Assembly (NCBI GenBank): GCA_016721425.1
Contig: JADKID010000045.1
Span: forward strand, 1-64,000
Reading direction: 5' to 3'
Length of the DNA: 64,000 nt
Source: Bryobacterales bacterium
Lineage (GTDB): Bacteria; Acidobacteriota; Terriglobia; Bryobacterales; Bryobacteraceae
The notes beneath the pieces are model-generated. The model was not told the origin of the DNA, ran no database searches, and saw nothing but the letters and a program-made list of their open reading frames with translations. The number at the start of each line of letters is the position of its first letter. Within the stretch, counting starts at the first letter, position 1. Below are positions 25,476 through 33,777 of this stretch, in pieces. Made by a program: the position numbers and the translations under genes.

Positions 25476-27864
25476 ATGATGTCTCGAAGTTTTCTACTCG
25501 CCCTGATCTACATTGCACCCTCTCTTCTCATCGCGCAGACTCAGAGACAGCCCTTCGGCGTCTGCCCGCCCTTTCCACTGCGCGACGAGGCCGGCAACGT
25601 CATCAACCCCGCTGCCGATCCAAAGGTCAGCCTGCCCTATTCCCCCAAGAAGACGTGCGGAGCGAGCGGCTGCCACGACTACGACAAGATCACGCAGGGT
25701 TTCCATTTCCAGCAGGGCAAAGGCGAGAAGCTGCCGAAGGAGTTCGCGGCGCGGTATCAGTGGACGTCGAGTCCCGGCAACTATGGAGGCAACTGGTGCT
25801 CACCAGCGCCGCTGTACCGGCAACTCGCCGCGAAAAAGAACGCGAGCGCCCGCACCATCGACATGACGTCGTTCGACTTTGTGACCGCCACCTGCGGCAA
25901 CTGTCATCCAGGCGGCGGGCCGATGGAATACGACCGGAACGGCAAGCGCTACGATCACCAGATGGCTGACGCCACCAACGGGTTGACGCCCGGCGGCGAC
26001 AACGGGCTCGATGGCGACTACTTCAAGGCTCGCTGGTCGGAGACGGGGGTGATCGAAGCGGACTGCCTGCTCTGCCACCAGCCCGAGTACGACTACAAGA
26101 AGCGCAATGCTCAACTGGCTAACCTGAACTTCCGGTGGGCCGCCACTGAGGGCGCCGGTTTCGGCATAGTCACGGGAAAAGTTTCGGCGAACGAAAAGCC
26201 GAAGGTGGAATACAACAAGGCATTGTTCGACGAGAATGGCAACGTAACCCTGCACATTGCACCGGCTCCTCGAAACGAAACCTGCCTCAACTGCCACGCC
26301 AAGCCGGACTGGAAAAAGCGCGGCGCGTCGTTCTCCGCCCACACGGATGTTCACCTGGCAAAGGGGTTGAAGTGCGTAGACTGCCACACCTCCGGCAGCA
26401 AGGCATCTGACTCGCGCATTCGCGGCAAAGAGGTTCATCAGTTCGGGAAAGGCGATGACCCCTCGGGTTGGGTCCGTAACGACTTGGACAACTCGGTTAG
26501 ATCGTGCGAGTCCTGCCACGCGGAAGGGACCATGGGTGCACCGATCGCCAAGCACTCCTGGTTGCCGCCGCTACACCTCGCCAAGATCGCTTGCGCCACC
26601 TGCCACATTCCGCGCCGTTACACCAAGGCTGCGCTGGTACAGGCGAGCGACGTTTACAACGGCGCGCCGCGCATCGCGCCGCCGCCCAAACACATCTGGA
26701 CCTTCTACGACCAGGACGAAGTTCTGGAATCACTACGGCGAGCTCGATCTCTTCACTGCGCAGGACAAGCCGACAAACGAGTTCTATCCTTCGCTGGCCA
26801 ACTACAAGGACAAGATCTTCCCTGTCGACCGCGTGCATTCGGCCTGGGTCGGCATTGAGGAGCAGGGCAAGCCGGGCCTGAACCAGCTTTTCATGAAGGA
26901 CTTTTACGGCATGTGGCTTGCGCACAAGAAGGATCCTTCCAAGTATCCGGAACTCGCCAGGATCCGTGACGACAACGGCGATGGGATGATCGAAGTGAAC
27001 CGGCCCGAAGAGATTGACGCGCTACTCGCCGCGACGGCGGCGCATCTGAAGGCGACTGCGTTTCCGATGAACGCACGACGCCTGGTCTACGTCAGTGACG
27101 ACCGCAAGTACACCTCCGGCGCGGCGTTCGAAGTTCTTCCCATGGAACCGCACGAGGCCTCGCCGTATGCTTCGGTCTACAAGTACTCGCACAACGTGCT
27201 GCCCGCCCGCGCGGCCCTCGGTGCGAAGGGCTGCACAGACTGCCATGCCTACCAGTCCGTATTCTTTGAGGGCCGCAACCTTCAACGGCCGTTCGACGAG
27301 AACGGAGCGAGTGTTTGGCTAGCGAATCACGAAGTGATCGGCCTCTCGAAAATTCAGGTCCGGCTAGGAGCGCTTCGCGAAGCCACGCTGAAGCCGGCAC
27401 TCCATTTCGTGCTTTGCCTGCTGGCGCTAGTCGGCGCGGGCATTGCCGTTCGCATTCTCCTACGCCGCCTCGGCTCCTTCCCTGCGGCTAAGGCTCGCCG
27501 TGCGGGGTGGGTCGCAGCAGGTCTCGGCCTCCTGGCACTCGCCGCTTCAGCCTGGTCGCCGCGCCTGCTTTCCTACATGACTTTCGACCGCTTCACCCTA
27601 GACGCCAACCACTTCTGGATCTCACTCGTCGTGCTCGCCGGAGCGGCCCTGCTGGCTATCTCGCTCAGCCCTGGGGTCAGAAAGTCCACCCTAATGTGGG
27701 CACTGATCGTCGCCGCCCTCACAGGTGCGCTCATGATCGGGGGCATCTGGTGGCTTTCTTACACTCTCTTCGACACGGCAGTTCTGCTGCTTGCCGCGCT
27801 CCTTGTTCTCGAGAGCGCGCGCATCTTGATCAAAGGTGATGAGAACCTTGGGTTTCTTCGATAG
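25476..27864 (+). pseudogene. Octaheme c-type cytochrome with membrane tail, broken by one frameshift
   Basis: Two overlapping frames join into one protein of about 795 residues if one base is removed near 26721. The first part (from ATG 25476) has a signal peptide (FLLALIYIAPSLLIA). Seven heme sites follow: a CX4CH (CGASGCH at 61-67), then CGNCH 140, CLLCH 197, CLNCH 270, CVDCH 300, CESCH 344 and CATCH 373. The frame then runs DQDEVLESL, whereas the other frame reads FWNHYGELDLFTAQDK and goes on to an eighth site CTDCH near residue 585. Four to five membrane helices at the end would anchor it to the membrane for quinone exchange. No family name is assigned. Its codon use (C-ending) contrasts with the neighbouring ars genes. 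If the frame break is real the gene is dead; otherwise it is a sequencing slip. Confidence 0.8.
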
Positions 27865-27892
27865 TTTGAGCTTCCTGGAAGTTCAGGAGCAC

Positions 27893-27930
27893 AGCAAGGC
27901 TCGGCTGGGAACATCCAGTCGAGCCTTGCT
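27893..27930. terminator. Long hairpin after the cytochrome gene
   Basis: A 16-bp stem with one G-T pair (agcaaggctcggctgg / ccagtcgagccttgct) lies 29 bases past the cytochrome stop. It has no T run, so it may be a factor-dependent or processing stem. Confidence 0.5.
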
Positions 27931-28002
27931 GGAGCACTATGATAGTCAACTCGATGCCATCAATACCTGTTGGACAGTGGTGGTGTGAGCCGATGTCTCA
28001 AG

Positions 28003-28172
28003 TGCCGCTGGGCACGGTGCTGGCGTTTACGATGGCGGTGACGGCGCTCTCGCTGCCGGAGATGATCATTTTACGGAAGGTTTTGCGCCCGCTGCTCCTG
28101 GCTGTCTTCGTGGCGATCATGACCGCCGGCATCATCGCGGTGGGCTATCTTTTCAACGCACTGATGGCGTAG
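28003..28172 (+). pseudogene. Leftover 3' end of the ArsP-type permease gene
   Basis: Encodes the last 55 or so residues of the permease, from VPLGTVLAFTMAVTALSLPE to VGYLFNALMA, ending in TAG. The first 62 bases equal 25295-25356. The rest encodes a near-identical tail with different codons (G-ending, like the native ars genes). The rest of the permease is absent upstream. It is best read as the original tail separated from its gene by the inserted cytochrome block. An ATG at 27939 gives a 77-residue ORF, but its first 20 residues do not match the family. Confidence 0.9.
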
Positions 28173-28217
28173 GATTTCTTCTGTATTTCGAGTAGTATGG
28201 AATCATAGGAGCCCAGC

Positions 28218-29294
28218 ATGGCACAACCGGAATCACCGCGACTGTCTTTTCTCGACCGTTTTCTGACGCTTTGGATCTTCGCGGCGATGGGGGCGGGGGT
28301 GGCGGCGGGGTACCTGATCCCTGGGATTGTGCCGTTTCTGGACCGTTTCAGCGTGGGGACGACCTCGGTGCCGATTGCGATCGGGCTGATTCTGATGATG
28401 TATCCGCCGCTGGCGAAGGTGAAGTATGAAGAGCTGGGGCGGGTGTTTCAGCACCGGCGGGTGCTGGTGCTTTCGCTGGTGCAGAACTGGGTGGTGGGGC
28501 CGGCATTGATGTTTGGGCTGGCGGTGTTGTTGCTGCGGGACAAGCCGGAGTATATGACGGGGCTGATCCTGATTGGGCTGGCGCGGTGCATTGCGATGGT
28601 GATTGTGTGGAACGATCTGGCGCATGGGGACCGGGAGTATGCGGCGGGGCTGGTGGCCTTGAACTCCATTTTCCAGGTGCTGTTCTTTTCGGTGTATTCG
28701 TACTTCTTCCTGGCGACGGCGCCGCGGTGGCTGGGGCTGCGGGCGGTGGAGGTGGATATCTCGATGGGCGAGATTGCGAAGAGCGTGTTTGTGTATCTGG
28801 GGATTCCGTTTCTGGCCGGGATGATGACGCGGTACGCGCTGGTGCGGGCGCGGGGGAAGGCCTGGTATGAGGAACGGTTCATTCCGAAGATCAGCCCGAT
28901 CACGCTGATTTCTCTGCTGTTCACGATTGTGGTGATGTTCTCGCTGAAGGGCGAGATGATTGTGCAGCTGCCGATGGACGTGGTGCGGGTGGCGATCCCG
29001 CTGACGGTGTATTTCGTGCTGATGTTCTTTGTATCGTTCTGGATGAGCAAGAAGGTGGGGGCGGGGTATGCGGAGGCGACGACGCTTTCGTTCACGGCGG
29101 CCTCGAACAATTTTGAACTGGCGATTGCGGTGGCGATTGCGACGTTTGGCATTCACCATGGAGCGGCGTTTGCGGCGGTGATTGGGCCTCTGGTGGAGGT
29201 GCCGGTATTGATCGGGCTGGTGAACGTGGCGCTGTGGATCAATAGGACGTACTTTGGCGGGCGGTTTGAGACGGTGGAGACGTGCCGGGGTTAG
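28218..29294 (+). CDS. acr3: ACR3-family arsenite efflux transporter
   Basis: 358 residues with about ten membrane helices. IGLILMMYPPLAKVKYEEL and GLARCIAMVIVWNDLAHGDREYAAGLVALNSIFQ contain the ACR3 signature with the essential Cys (LARC). SFTAASNNFELAIAVAIATFG near the end matches the substrate-path Glu region (NNFELA). It exports arsenite(III) (and perhaps antimonite) with a proton. The start is fixed by taggagcccagc before ATG. It closes the ars island; in the ancestral order it followed the permease gene directly. Confidence 0.95.
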   Translation: MAQPESPRLSFLDRFLTLWIFAAMGAGVAAGYLIPGIVPFLDRFSVGTTSVPIAIGLILMMYPPLAKVKYEELGRVFQHRRVLVLSLVQNWVVGPALMFGLAVLLLRDKPEYMTGLILIGLARCIAMVIVWNDLAHGDREYAAGLVALNSIFQVLFFSVYSYFFLATAPRWLGLRAVEVDISMGEIAKSVFVYLGIPFLAGMMTRYALVRARGKAWYEERFIPKISPITLISLLFTIVVMFSLKGEMIVQLPMDVVRVAIPLTVYFVLMFFVSFWMSKKVGAGYAEATTLSFTAASNNFELAIAVAIATFGIHHGAAFAAVIGPLVEVPVLIGLVNVALWINRTYFGGRFETVETCRG

Positions 29295-29313
29295 GGCGTT
29301 TTCGGAGATTCCT

Positions 29314-29398
29314 TAGACCACTCCCTAACGGTCGTGGCTCAGAATCGAGCCAGTCGTGGCGCGGAGCCGAGACGCGCGCGTGATTGAGGGGTGGTCTA
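29314..29398. repeat. Palindrome-like intergenic repeat element
   Basis: The ends tagaccac (29314) and gtggtcta (29391) are inverted. The centre holds a smaller hairpin (ggctc-agaatc-gagcc). Imperfect matches between the two halves suggest a decayed REP-like element of the genome, between the acr3 and the coiled-coil gene, which converge. Possibly also a terminator for both. Confidence 0.4.
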
Positions 29399-29417
29399 CA
29401 ACAAAGGTGACAGCGAT

Positions 29418-29927
29418 CTAGCGGCTGAGGGTAGAGACGGGCTGCGAGGCCGGGCGATTGCCGCTGGATTGGGCGGAGAGGGCGAGGCCGAGCTCGGCGC
29501 AGAGGGGCGACTGGCGGGCGCCGCCGGTGCAGGCGGAGGCGGGCGGGGCGGTGACGGAGTGGCGGCGGGTGTAGGAGATGACGTCGGTGACGAGGCGCTC
29601 GCGGTGGCGTTCGAGTTCGTCGACCTCGTGCTGGAGCAGAACGATCTTGGAGTCTTTCTGGACGCGGTCCAGTTCGAGTTCGTGGACCTGGATTTTCAGG
29701 ATGCGCACCTGGCGCTCGAGGCCGCTCTGGCTGGTCATGGGGCCGTAGCCCCAAGCCAGGAGGACGGCCGCGAGGAGGAGGAACGTTCCGATTTGGAACG
29801 CCTCCCGGTGGTGCGGCCATAGTTTGGCAGGCAGGTAGGAGAGGAGGCCGCTGACGGACTGGAAGGGAAGCTGCCGGAACATGGCGAAGAGTTCCGAGGC
29901 GAGCGCCAGGACGATGACTACGTACAC
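29418..29927 (-). CDS. Hypothetical membrane protein with coiled coil
   Basis: 169 residues from a GTG at 29927, chosen because ggag lies six bases upstream; a TTG at 30002 would add 25 residues. Two membrane helices (VYVVIVLALASELFAMF and AFQIGTFLLLAAVLLAWGYG) are followed by a long coiled coil (LERQVRILKIQVHELELDRVQKDSKIVLLQHEVDELERHRERL) and a Pro/Ser-rich tail. No family is recognised. The coiled coil suggests self-assembly at the inner membrane, and the protein may be a small scaffold. It converges on acr3 and lies just beyond the two-component genes. Confidence 0.6.
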   Translation of the reverse strand: MYVVIVLALASELFAMFRQLPFQSVSGLLSYLPAKLWPHHREAFQIGTFLLLAAVLLAWGYGPMTSQSGLERQVRILKIQVHELELDRVQKDSKIVLLQHEVDELERHRERLVTDVISYTRRHSVTAPPASACTGGARQSPLCAELGLALSAQSSGNRPASQPVSTLSR

Positions 29928-30144
29928 GGAGTACTCCGAGCGGAGGGTTGCCGCCGGGGCGGGGCGGCGGCAGTACCGCGCCACATCCCCGGATTGGGCC
30001 AATATTCGGGCATCTATATCTTGAATCGGCGCAGAGGCGGGGGAGTTGCATGGGCGCTCCGCCTTATGCGGATGGGGGGATGGAGCCTAGCGGGGAGGTG
30101 GGGCTCCTTACGGGTGGGGGGAGGGATTGTGCGGAGCGGGGGCG

Positions 30145-30789
30145 CTACGAGATGATCTTTTTGCGGACCGCGTAGAGGACGAGATCCACCGCGCTGTGGA
30201 GATCGAGTTTCTGCATGATGCGTGTCCGATGGGTCTCCACGGTATACGGGCTGAGGTTCAAGATGGTGGCGATTTCCTTGGCTGAGTTGCCCTCGGCCAG
30301 CATCTGGAAGACCTCCTTTTCCCGTTCGGTCAGCAGATCATAGGAATCCTTCAGCCCGCGCAGTTTCATCTGCTGTAGGTAGTCCTCCAGGAGTGTTTTG
30401 GCCACGGCCGGGCTGAAGAACGACTTCTTCTGGGCAACGGCCTGGACGGCGCGCAGCAGATCGACATCGGCACTTTCCTTGAGGAGATAGCCCTTCGCTC
30501 CCGCAGTGAGGGCGCGCACGAGATACTCTTCGTCGGAGTGGACACTGAGGATGATCACCGCGGCATCGGGATTGCGTTTCACCACTTGCGCCGTGGCCTC
30601 AATGCCGTTGAGGTTGGGCATGCCGATATCCATCATGATGACGTCGGGGTGGAGTTCCTCGGCGAGTCTGACCGCCTCCCGGCCATCGGCGGCCTCGCCC
30701 ACCACCTCAATCCCCTCGTGCTGTTCGAGTTGCAGCCGGAGGCCTTTGCGCATCACGCCGTGGTCATCTGCGATCAGTACTCGAATCAT
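30145..30789 (-). CDS. NarL/FixJ-type response regulator
   Basis: 214 residues. A receiver domain (RVLIADDHGVMRKGL acidic pocket, phosphoacceptor Asp in PDVIMMDIGMPNLNG, AKGYLLKESA with the conserved Lys) is followed by a LuxR-type HTH (LTEREKEVFQMLAEGNSAKEIATILNLSPYTVETHRTRIMQKL). The ATG overlaps the TGA of the kinase by three bases, so the pair is co-translated. The frame stays open upstream to 31014, but that part is antisense-like kinase sequence. Target genes are not evident; the arsenic genes lie next door but on the other strand. Confidence 0.95.
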   Translation of the reverse strand: MIRVLIADDHGVMRKGLRLQLEQHEGIEVVGEAADGREAVRLAEELHPDVIMMDIGMPNLNGIEATAQVVKRNPDAAVIILSVHSDEEYLVRALTAGAKGYLLKESADVDLLRAVQAVAQKKSFFSPAVAKTLLEDYLQQMKLRGLKDSYDLLTEREKEVFQMLAEGNSAKEIATILNLSPYTVETHRTRIMQKLDLHSAVDLVLYAVRKKIIS

Positions 30790-32135
30790 CCTGCAGCCAC
30801 CTCGCGGCCCACCGGGACTTCCACTTCCACGATAGTCCCCTTTTTTGGCCCGGAGACGATGGTGACTGTCCCGTCGAGTTCGCGGACGCGTTCCTGGATG
30901 CCGATCAGGCCAAGACCGCGGGCATTGGCGCCATGCGGATCGAAGCCTACGCCGTCGTCCTGAATGGAGAGCTTCACCCAATCGTGCCGCCCGTAGGCGG
31001 AGATCCGGATGCACTTGGCGTGGGCGTGCTTGGCGCAGTTGGTGAGGGTTTCCTGCACGATGCGGTAGATGCAGGTCCGTTGGGGTTCGGGCAAGGTATC
31101 GAGATCGCCATCGATCTGAACGGTGACGGGCACACCGCTTCTGCGCGAGAACTCACGCCCCTGCCAGCGCAGTGCGGGTCCCAGCCCGAGTTCGTCCAGC
31201 ATGGTGGGCCGCAGCCCCATGGCCAGAGTGCGAACTTCGCGGAGGGTGGCGGCATTGAGGCTCCTGGCCTCGTTCAGCCGCTCGCGGAGTTTCTCAGGAG
31301 AGGACGTCATGGACGATTCCAGATTGCCCAGTTCCATGGTCATGGCGGAGAGCATCTGGCCGACGGCATCGTGCAGCTCGCGGGAGAGCGATTTCCGCTC
31401 TTCCTCCTGGGCTTGCACCAGTTTGCGGGAGAGGCGCCGCAATTCCCGCTCTGCGTACTCAGCGCGATCGCGTTGGCGCTCGCTTCGGCGCTCGAGGGTT
31501 GCCACGCGGGCAGTACTGATGATGGCAACCAGCAAGCCGAGAATGAGGGCAAAGGCAACGGTGCGGCGCAGGAAGCTCTGAAGAAGCGCCTGACTCCCCT
31601 GGAGCCCTTCCAGTTCTTTCCGAAGGTTCGCGGCGTTGATGTCGCTGATCTCGCGGGCCAGAGTCAAGACCGCCTCCCGCCGCGGGAGCACCACCTGGCG
31701 AAGAAACATCCGGCTGAATACCAACTTGTCCTGGGGGGACCAAGTCAGGATGGGATCCACTGATTTCCAGTAGGCTTCGAGTTCTTTGCGGAGCTTGCTC
31801 AGACTGGTCCTCTCATTGCCGGCACCCAATCGCTGAGCCAGGAGATCGAGGCGTTGCCGAATGGAAGAGTGGAGGGCAACGAGTTCCTCCTGATACTCGG
31901 GCGCCATGGCGAACGACGGGTCCAAGAGGTAGTCCCGAATCAGGATGCCGCTCATATGCAGATCGGCGGGGATCTCGCGCAAGACAGTATCGGTCTGGAG
32001 GTATGCCTGGTGGGCGGAGATCGCCTGATCGTGCAAATTCTGGGCCCTTCGCATCGCGCCGAAGCCGAGGAGCGCGATCAACAGAAGTAGCACGCCGAAC
32101 CCGATGGAGAGAATCAGCCAGCTTCGAGATTTCAT
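30786..32135 (-). CDS. NarL-family sensor histidine kinase (HisKA_3)
   Basis: 449 residues. N-terminal helix (WLILSIGFGVLLLLIALLGF), a periplasmic segment of about 150 residues (four-helix-type, CHASE3-like), a second helix (TVAFALILGLLVAIIST), then the HisKA_3 dimerisation domain with the phosphoacceptor His in LSRELHDAVGQMLSAM. The HATPase domain follows (CIYRIVQETLTNCAKHAHAKCIR N-box, IQDDGVGFDP G1, RGLGLIGIQERV G2). It signals to the regulator downstream. The ligand is unknown. Confidence 0.94.
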   Translation of the reverse strand: MKSRSWLILSIGFGVLLLLIALLGFGAMRRAQNLHDQAISAHQAYLQTDTVLREIPADLHMSGILIRDYLLDPSFAMAPEYQEELVALHSSIRQRLDLLAQRLGAGNERTSLSKLRKELEAYWKSVDPILTWSPQDKLVFSRMFLRQVVLPRREAVLTLAREISDINAANLRKELEGLQGSQALLQSFLRRTVAFALILGLLVAIISTARVATLERRSERQRDRAEYAERELRRLSRKLVQAQEEERKSLSRELHDAVGQMLSAMTMELGNLESSMTSSPEKLRERLNEARSLNAATLREVRTLAMGLRPTMLDELGLGPALRWQGREFSRRSGVPVTVQIDGDLDTLPEPQRTCIYRIVQETLTNCAKHAHAKCIRISAYGRHDWVKLSIQDDGVGFDPHGANARGLGLIGIQERVRELDGTVTIVSGPKKGTIVEVEVPVGREVAAG

Positions 32136-32233
32136 GCCGCACCAGCCTTGATACGAGGATTTTTGCAGGAAAAGAGCGTTGCCGGGGTATCGATGGGTCG
32201 ATCGGGAACAGGATAGCCTGGAAGTGACGTCAC

Positions 32234-33055
32234 ATGTATCTGATCTTCACCGATCTCGATGGGACACTGCTGGATCACGGCACCTATGGCTGGGAAGCGG
32301 CACGACCGGCGCTGGACCGGCTGAAGAGCGAAGAGGTCCCCTGGATCATCGTCACCAGCAAGACGCGGGGAGAAGTGGAGTTGTGGCGCCGGGCGCTTGG
32401 CAACGGGCACCCCTTCATCGTGGAGAACGGGGGAGCGGCCTACATCCCGGCCGGCTACCTGCCCGGAGCTGCTCGCGGCGCCGGGCGGCGAGGCGGCTAC
32501 GAGGTTCTGGAGTGGGGCACGCCCTACAGCGAACTCGTGGCCAGTCTCGAAACGGCCTCGCGATGCAGCCAATGCCGTGTGCGCGGTTTTCATGAGATGA
32601 CGCCGGAGGAAGTGGGCAGGCTGTGCGAACTGCCGCTGGAGCAGGCTGTCCTGGCGAAGCAGAGAGAATACGGCGAGCCGTTTCTGATCCTGGATCCCGA
32701 GCGCACGGAGGGGCTGCTGGCAGCGATTGAGGGGCAGGGTCGGCGGTGGACCAAGGGAGGCAGGTTTTGGCACATTCTGGCCGCCAATGACAAGGCGGTG
32801 GCCGTACAGGCGCTCACTGCGCTTTTCGAAGAGGCATGCGGGCCGGTAGTCACCATTGGCCTGGGCGACGGACTGAATGACGCCGGGTTTCTGAACCTGG
32901 TGGCGGCGCCGATCCTGATACGCTCCTCTCATTCCGGAGAGCTACAGGCGAGGGTGCCCCGCGGCGAGGTGACGGAGCGACCCGGACCGGCGGGCTGGAG
33001 TGATGCATTGTTGAAGATCATCCCGGCCGGACACAGGGACCGCGGGCCGCGCTGA
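32234..33055 (+). CDS. HAD-IIB phosphatase, mannosyl/glucosyl-3-phosphoglycerate phosphatase-like
   Basis: 273 residues of the HAD-IIB (Cof-type cap) group. Motif I FTDLDGTLLDH, motif II IVTSKTRGEV (T/S), motif III Lys in AANDKAVAV, motif IV GLGDGLNDAGFL. The N-terminus and TSKTR signature match the mannosyl-3-phosphoglycerate phosphatase family, which also accepts glucosyl-3-phosphoglycerate. Its neighbours on the facing strand include a glucosyl-3-phosphoglycerate synthase-like enzyme, so it probably makes glucosylglycerate. It converges on the membrane protein gene. No strong ribosome site precedes it. Confidence 0.88.
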   Translation: MYLIFTDLDGTLLDHGTYGWEAARPALDRLKSEEVPWIIVTSKTRGEVELWRRALGNGHPFIVENGGAAYIPAGYLPGAARGAGRRGGYEVLEWGTPYSELVASLETASRCSQCRVRGFHEMTPEEVGRLCELPLEQAVLAKQREYGEPFLILDPERTEGLLAAIEGQGRRWTKGGRFWHILAANDKAVAVQALTALFEEACGPVVTIGLGDGLNDAGFLNLVAAPILIRSSHSGELQARVPRGEVTERPGPAGWSDALLKIIPAGHRDRGPR

Positions 33056-33072
33056 CGCGGGGCCGCGCGGGT

Positions 33073-33774
33073 TCATAGATGGCTCCACAGAGACCGTTCG
33101 GCGGAATCTCCGGGGTGCTCTGGTCTTTCTTCGAGGAAGCGCGGCACGCGGCCACGCCCTAAGCCGACGGCGAGGCTGGCCGCCAGGACTGAGCCGCCCA
33201 CGAAGATGATGAAGGCGGCGAGGAAGACGCTCCTGGCGAAGTCGAGCTGATCGGCAGCGACGACGACGGCGACGAACATGATCAGGATCCGGACGACCGC
33301 CGCCAACCGGCGGGGGGACGGGAATCCTTCATTGACTGCCCAAACCAGCATGCTGCGCCCCAGATAGTGCCCGAGCCAGGTGCCGGCGAGCAGAATGAGG
33401 CCGGCCACGACGAGCTTTGGCAGGAGGAAGAGGAGGCTCTGGATGACGTGAGTGGTGAGTTCCGTACCGAACACGTTCACTCCGAGCAAAACGCCGCTGA
33501 GCAGGATGCCCCAATAGGCCGACTCGGCCACGAGGCGTGTGGCCCGGAGCTGGCCCGAGCTGTCCACCATAAAGGCGATCCCGCTCTGGCGGAGGAACTT
33601 ATCGATGGTTAGTCCCTTGAAGATCCTGTAAATCACCCACCGCACCAGAACGGCCGTTAGATACGCCGCCAGAACCAGAGTCAAGGCGGCGAGCAGCGAA
33701 GGCAGATACGTTGTTACATGGTATTGGAGACGATCCAGCGCGGCCTCCAAGACCTTCCTGAGTGTGTCGATCAT
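33073..33774 (-). CDS. Mechanosensitive-channel-like membrane protein (conserved TM-helix family)
   Basis: 233 residues with four or five membrane helices: YLPSLLAALTLVLAAYLTAVLVRWVIYRIF, LVAESAYWGILLSGVLLGVNVFG, VIQSLLFLLPKLVVAGLILLAGTWLGHYLG and others. Repeats of the form helix-then-Gly-rich turn match the conserved TM-helix repeat (PF05552) seen in MscS-like proteins. The MscS beta/C-terminal domains are missing, so it may be a partial channel or a regulator. Its start is five bases from the stop of the glycosyltransferase gene, so it belongs to the glucosylglycerate operon. Confidence 0.75.
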   Translation of the reverse strand: MIDTLRKVLEAALDRLQYHVTTYLPSLLAALTLVLAAYLTAVLVRWVIYRIFKGLTIDKFLRQSGIAFMVDSSGQLRATRLVAESAYWGILLSGVLLGVNVFGTELTTHVIQSLLFLLPKLVVAGLILLAGTWLGHYLGRSMLVWAVNEGFPSPRRLAAVVRILIMFVAVVVAADQLDFARSVFLAAFIIFVGGSVLAASLAVGLGRGRVPRFLEERPEHPGDSAERSLWSHL

Positions 33775-33777
33775 TTC

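Noticed and set aside
25476..27864. Programmed ribosomal frameshift in the cytochrome
   Set aside because: No slippery heptamer or downstream pseudoknot was seen at 26715-26730; a simple extra base is the simpler reading.
27939..28172. A 77-residue ORF as a separate small membrane protein
   Set aside because: From 28003 it is the permease 3' end; the first 20 residues are unrelated. It is better explained as a leftover tail.
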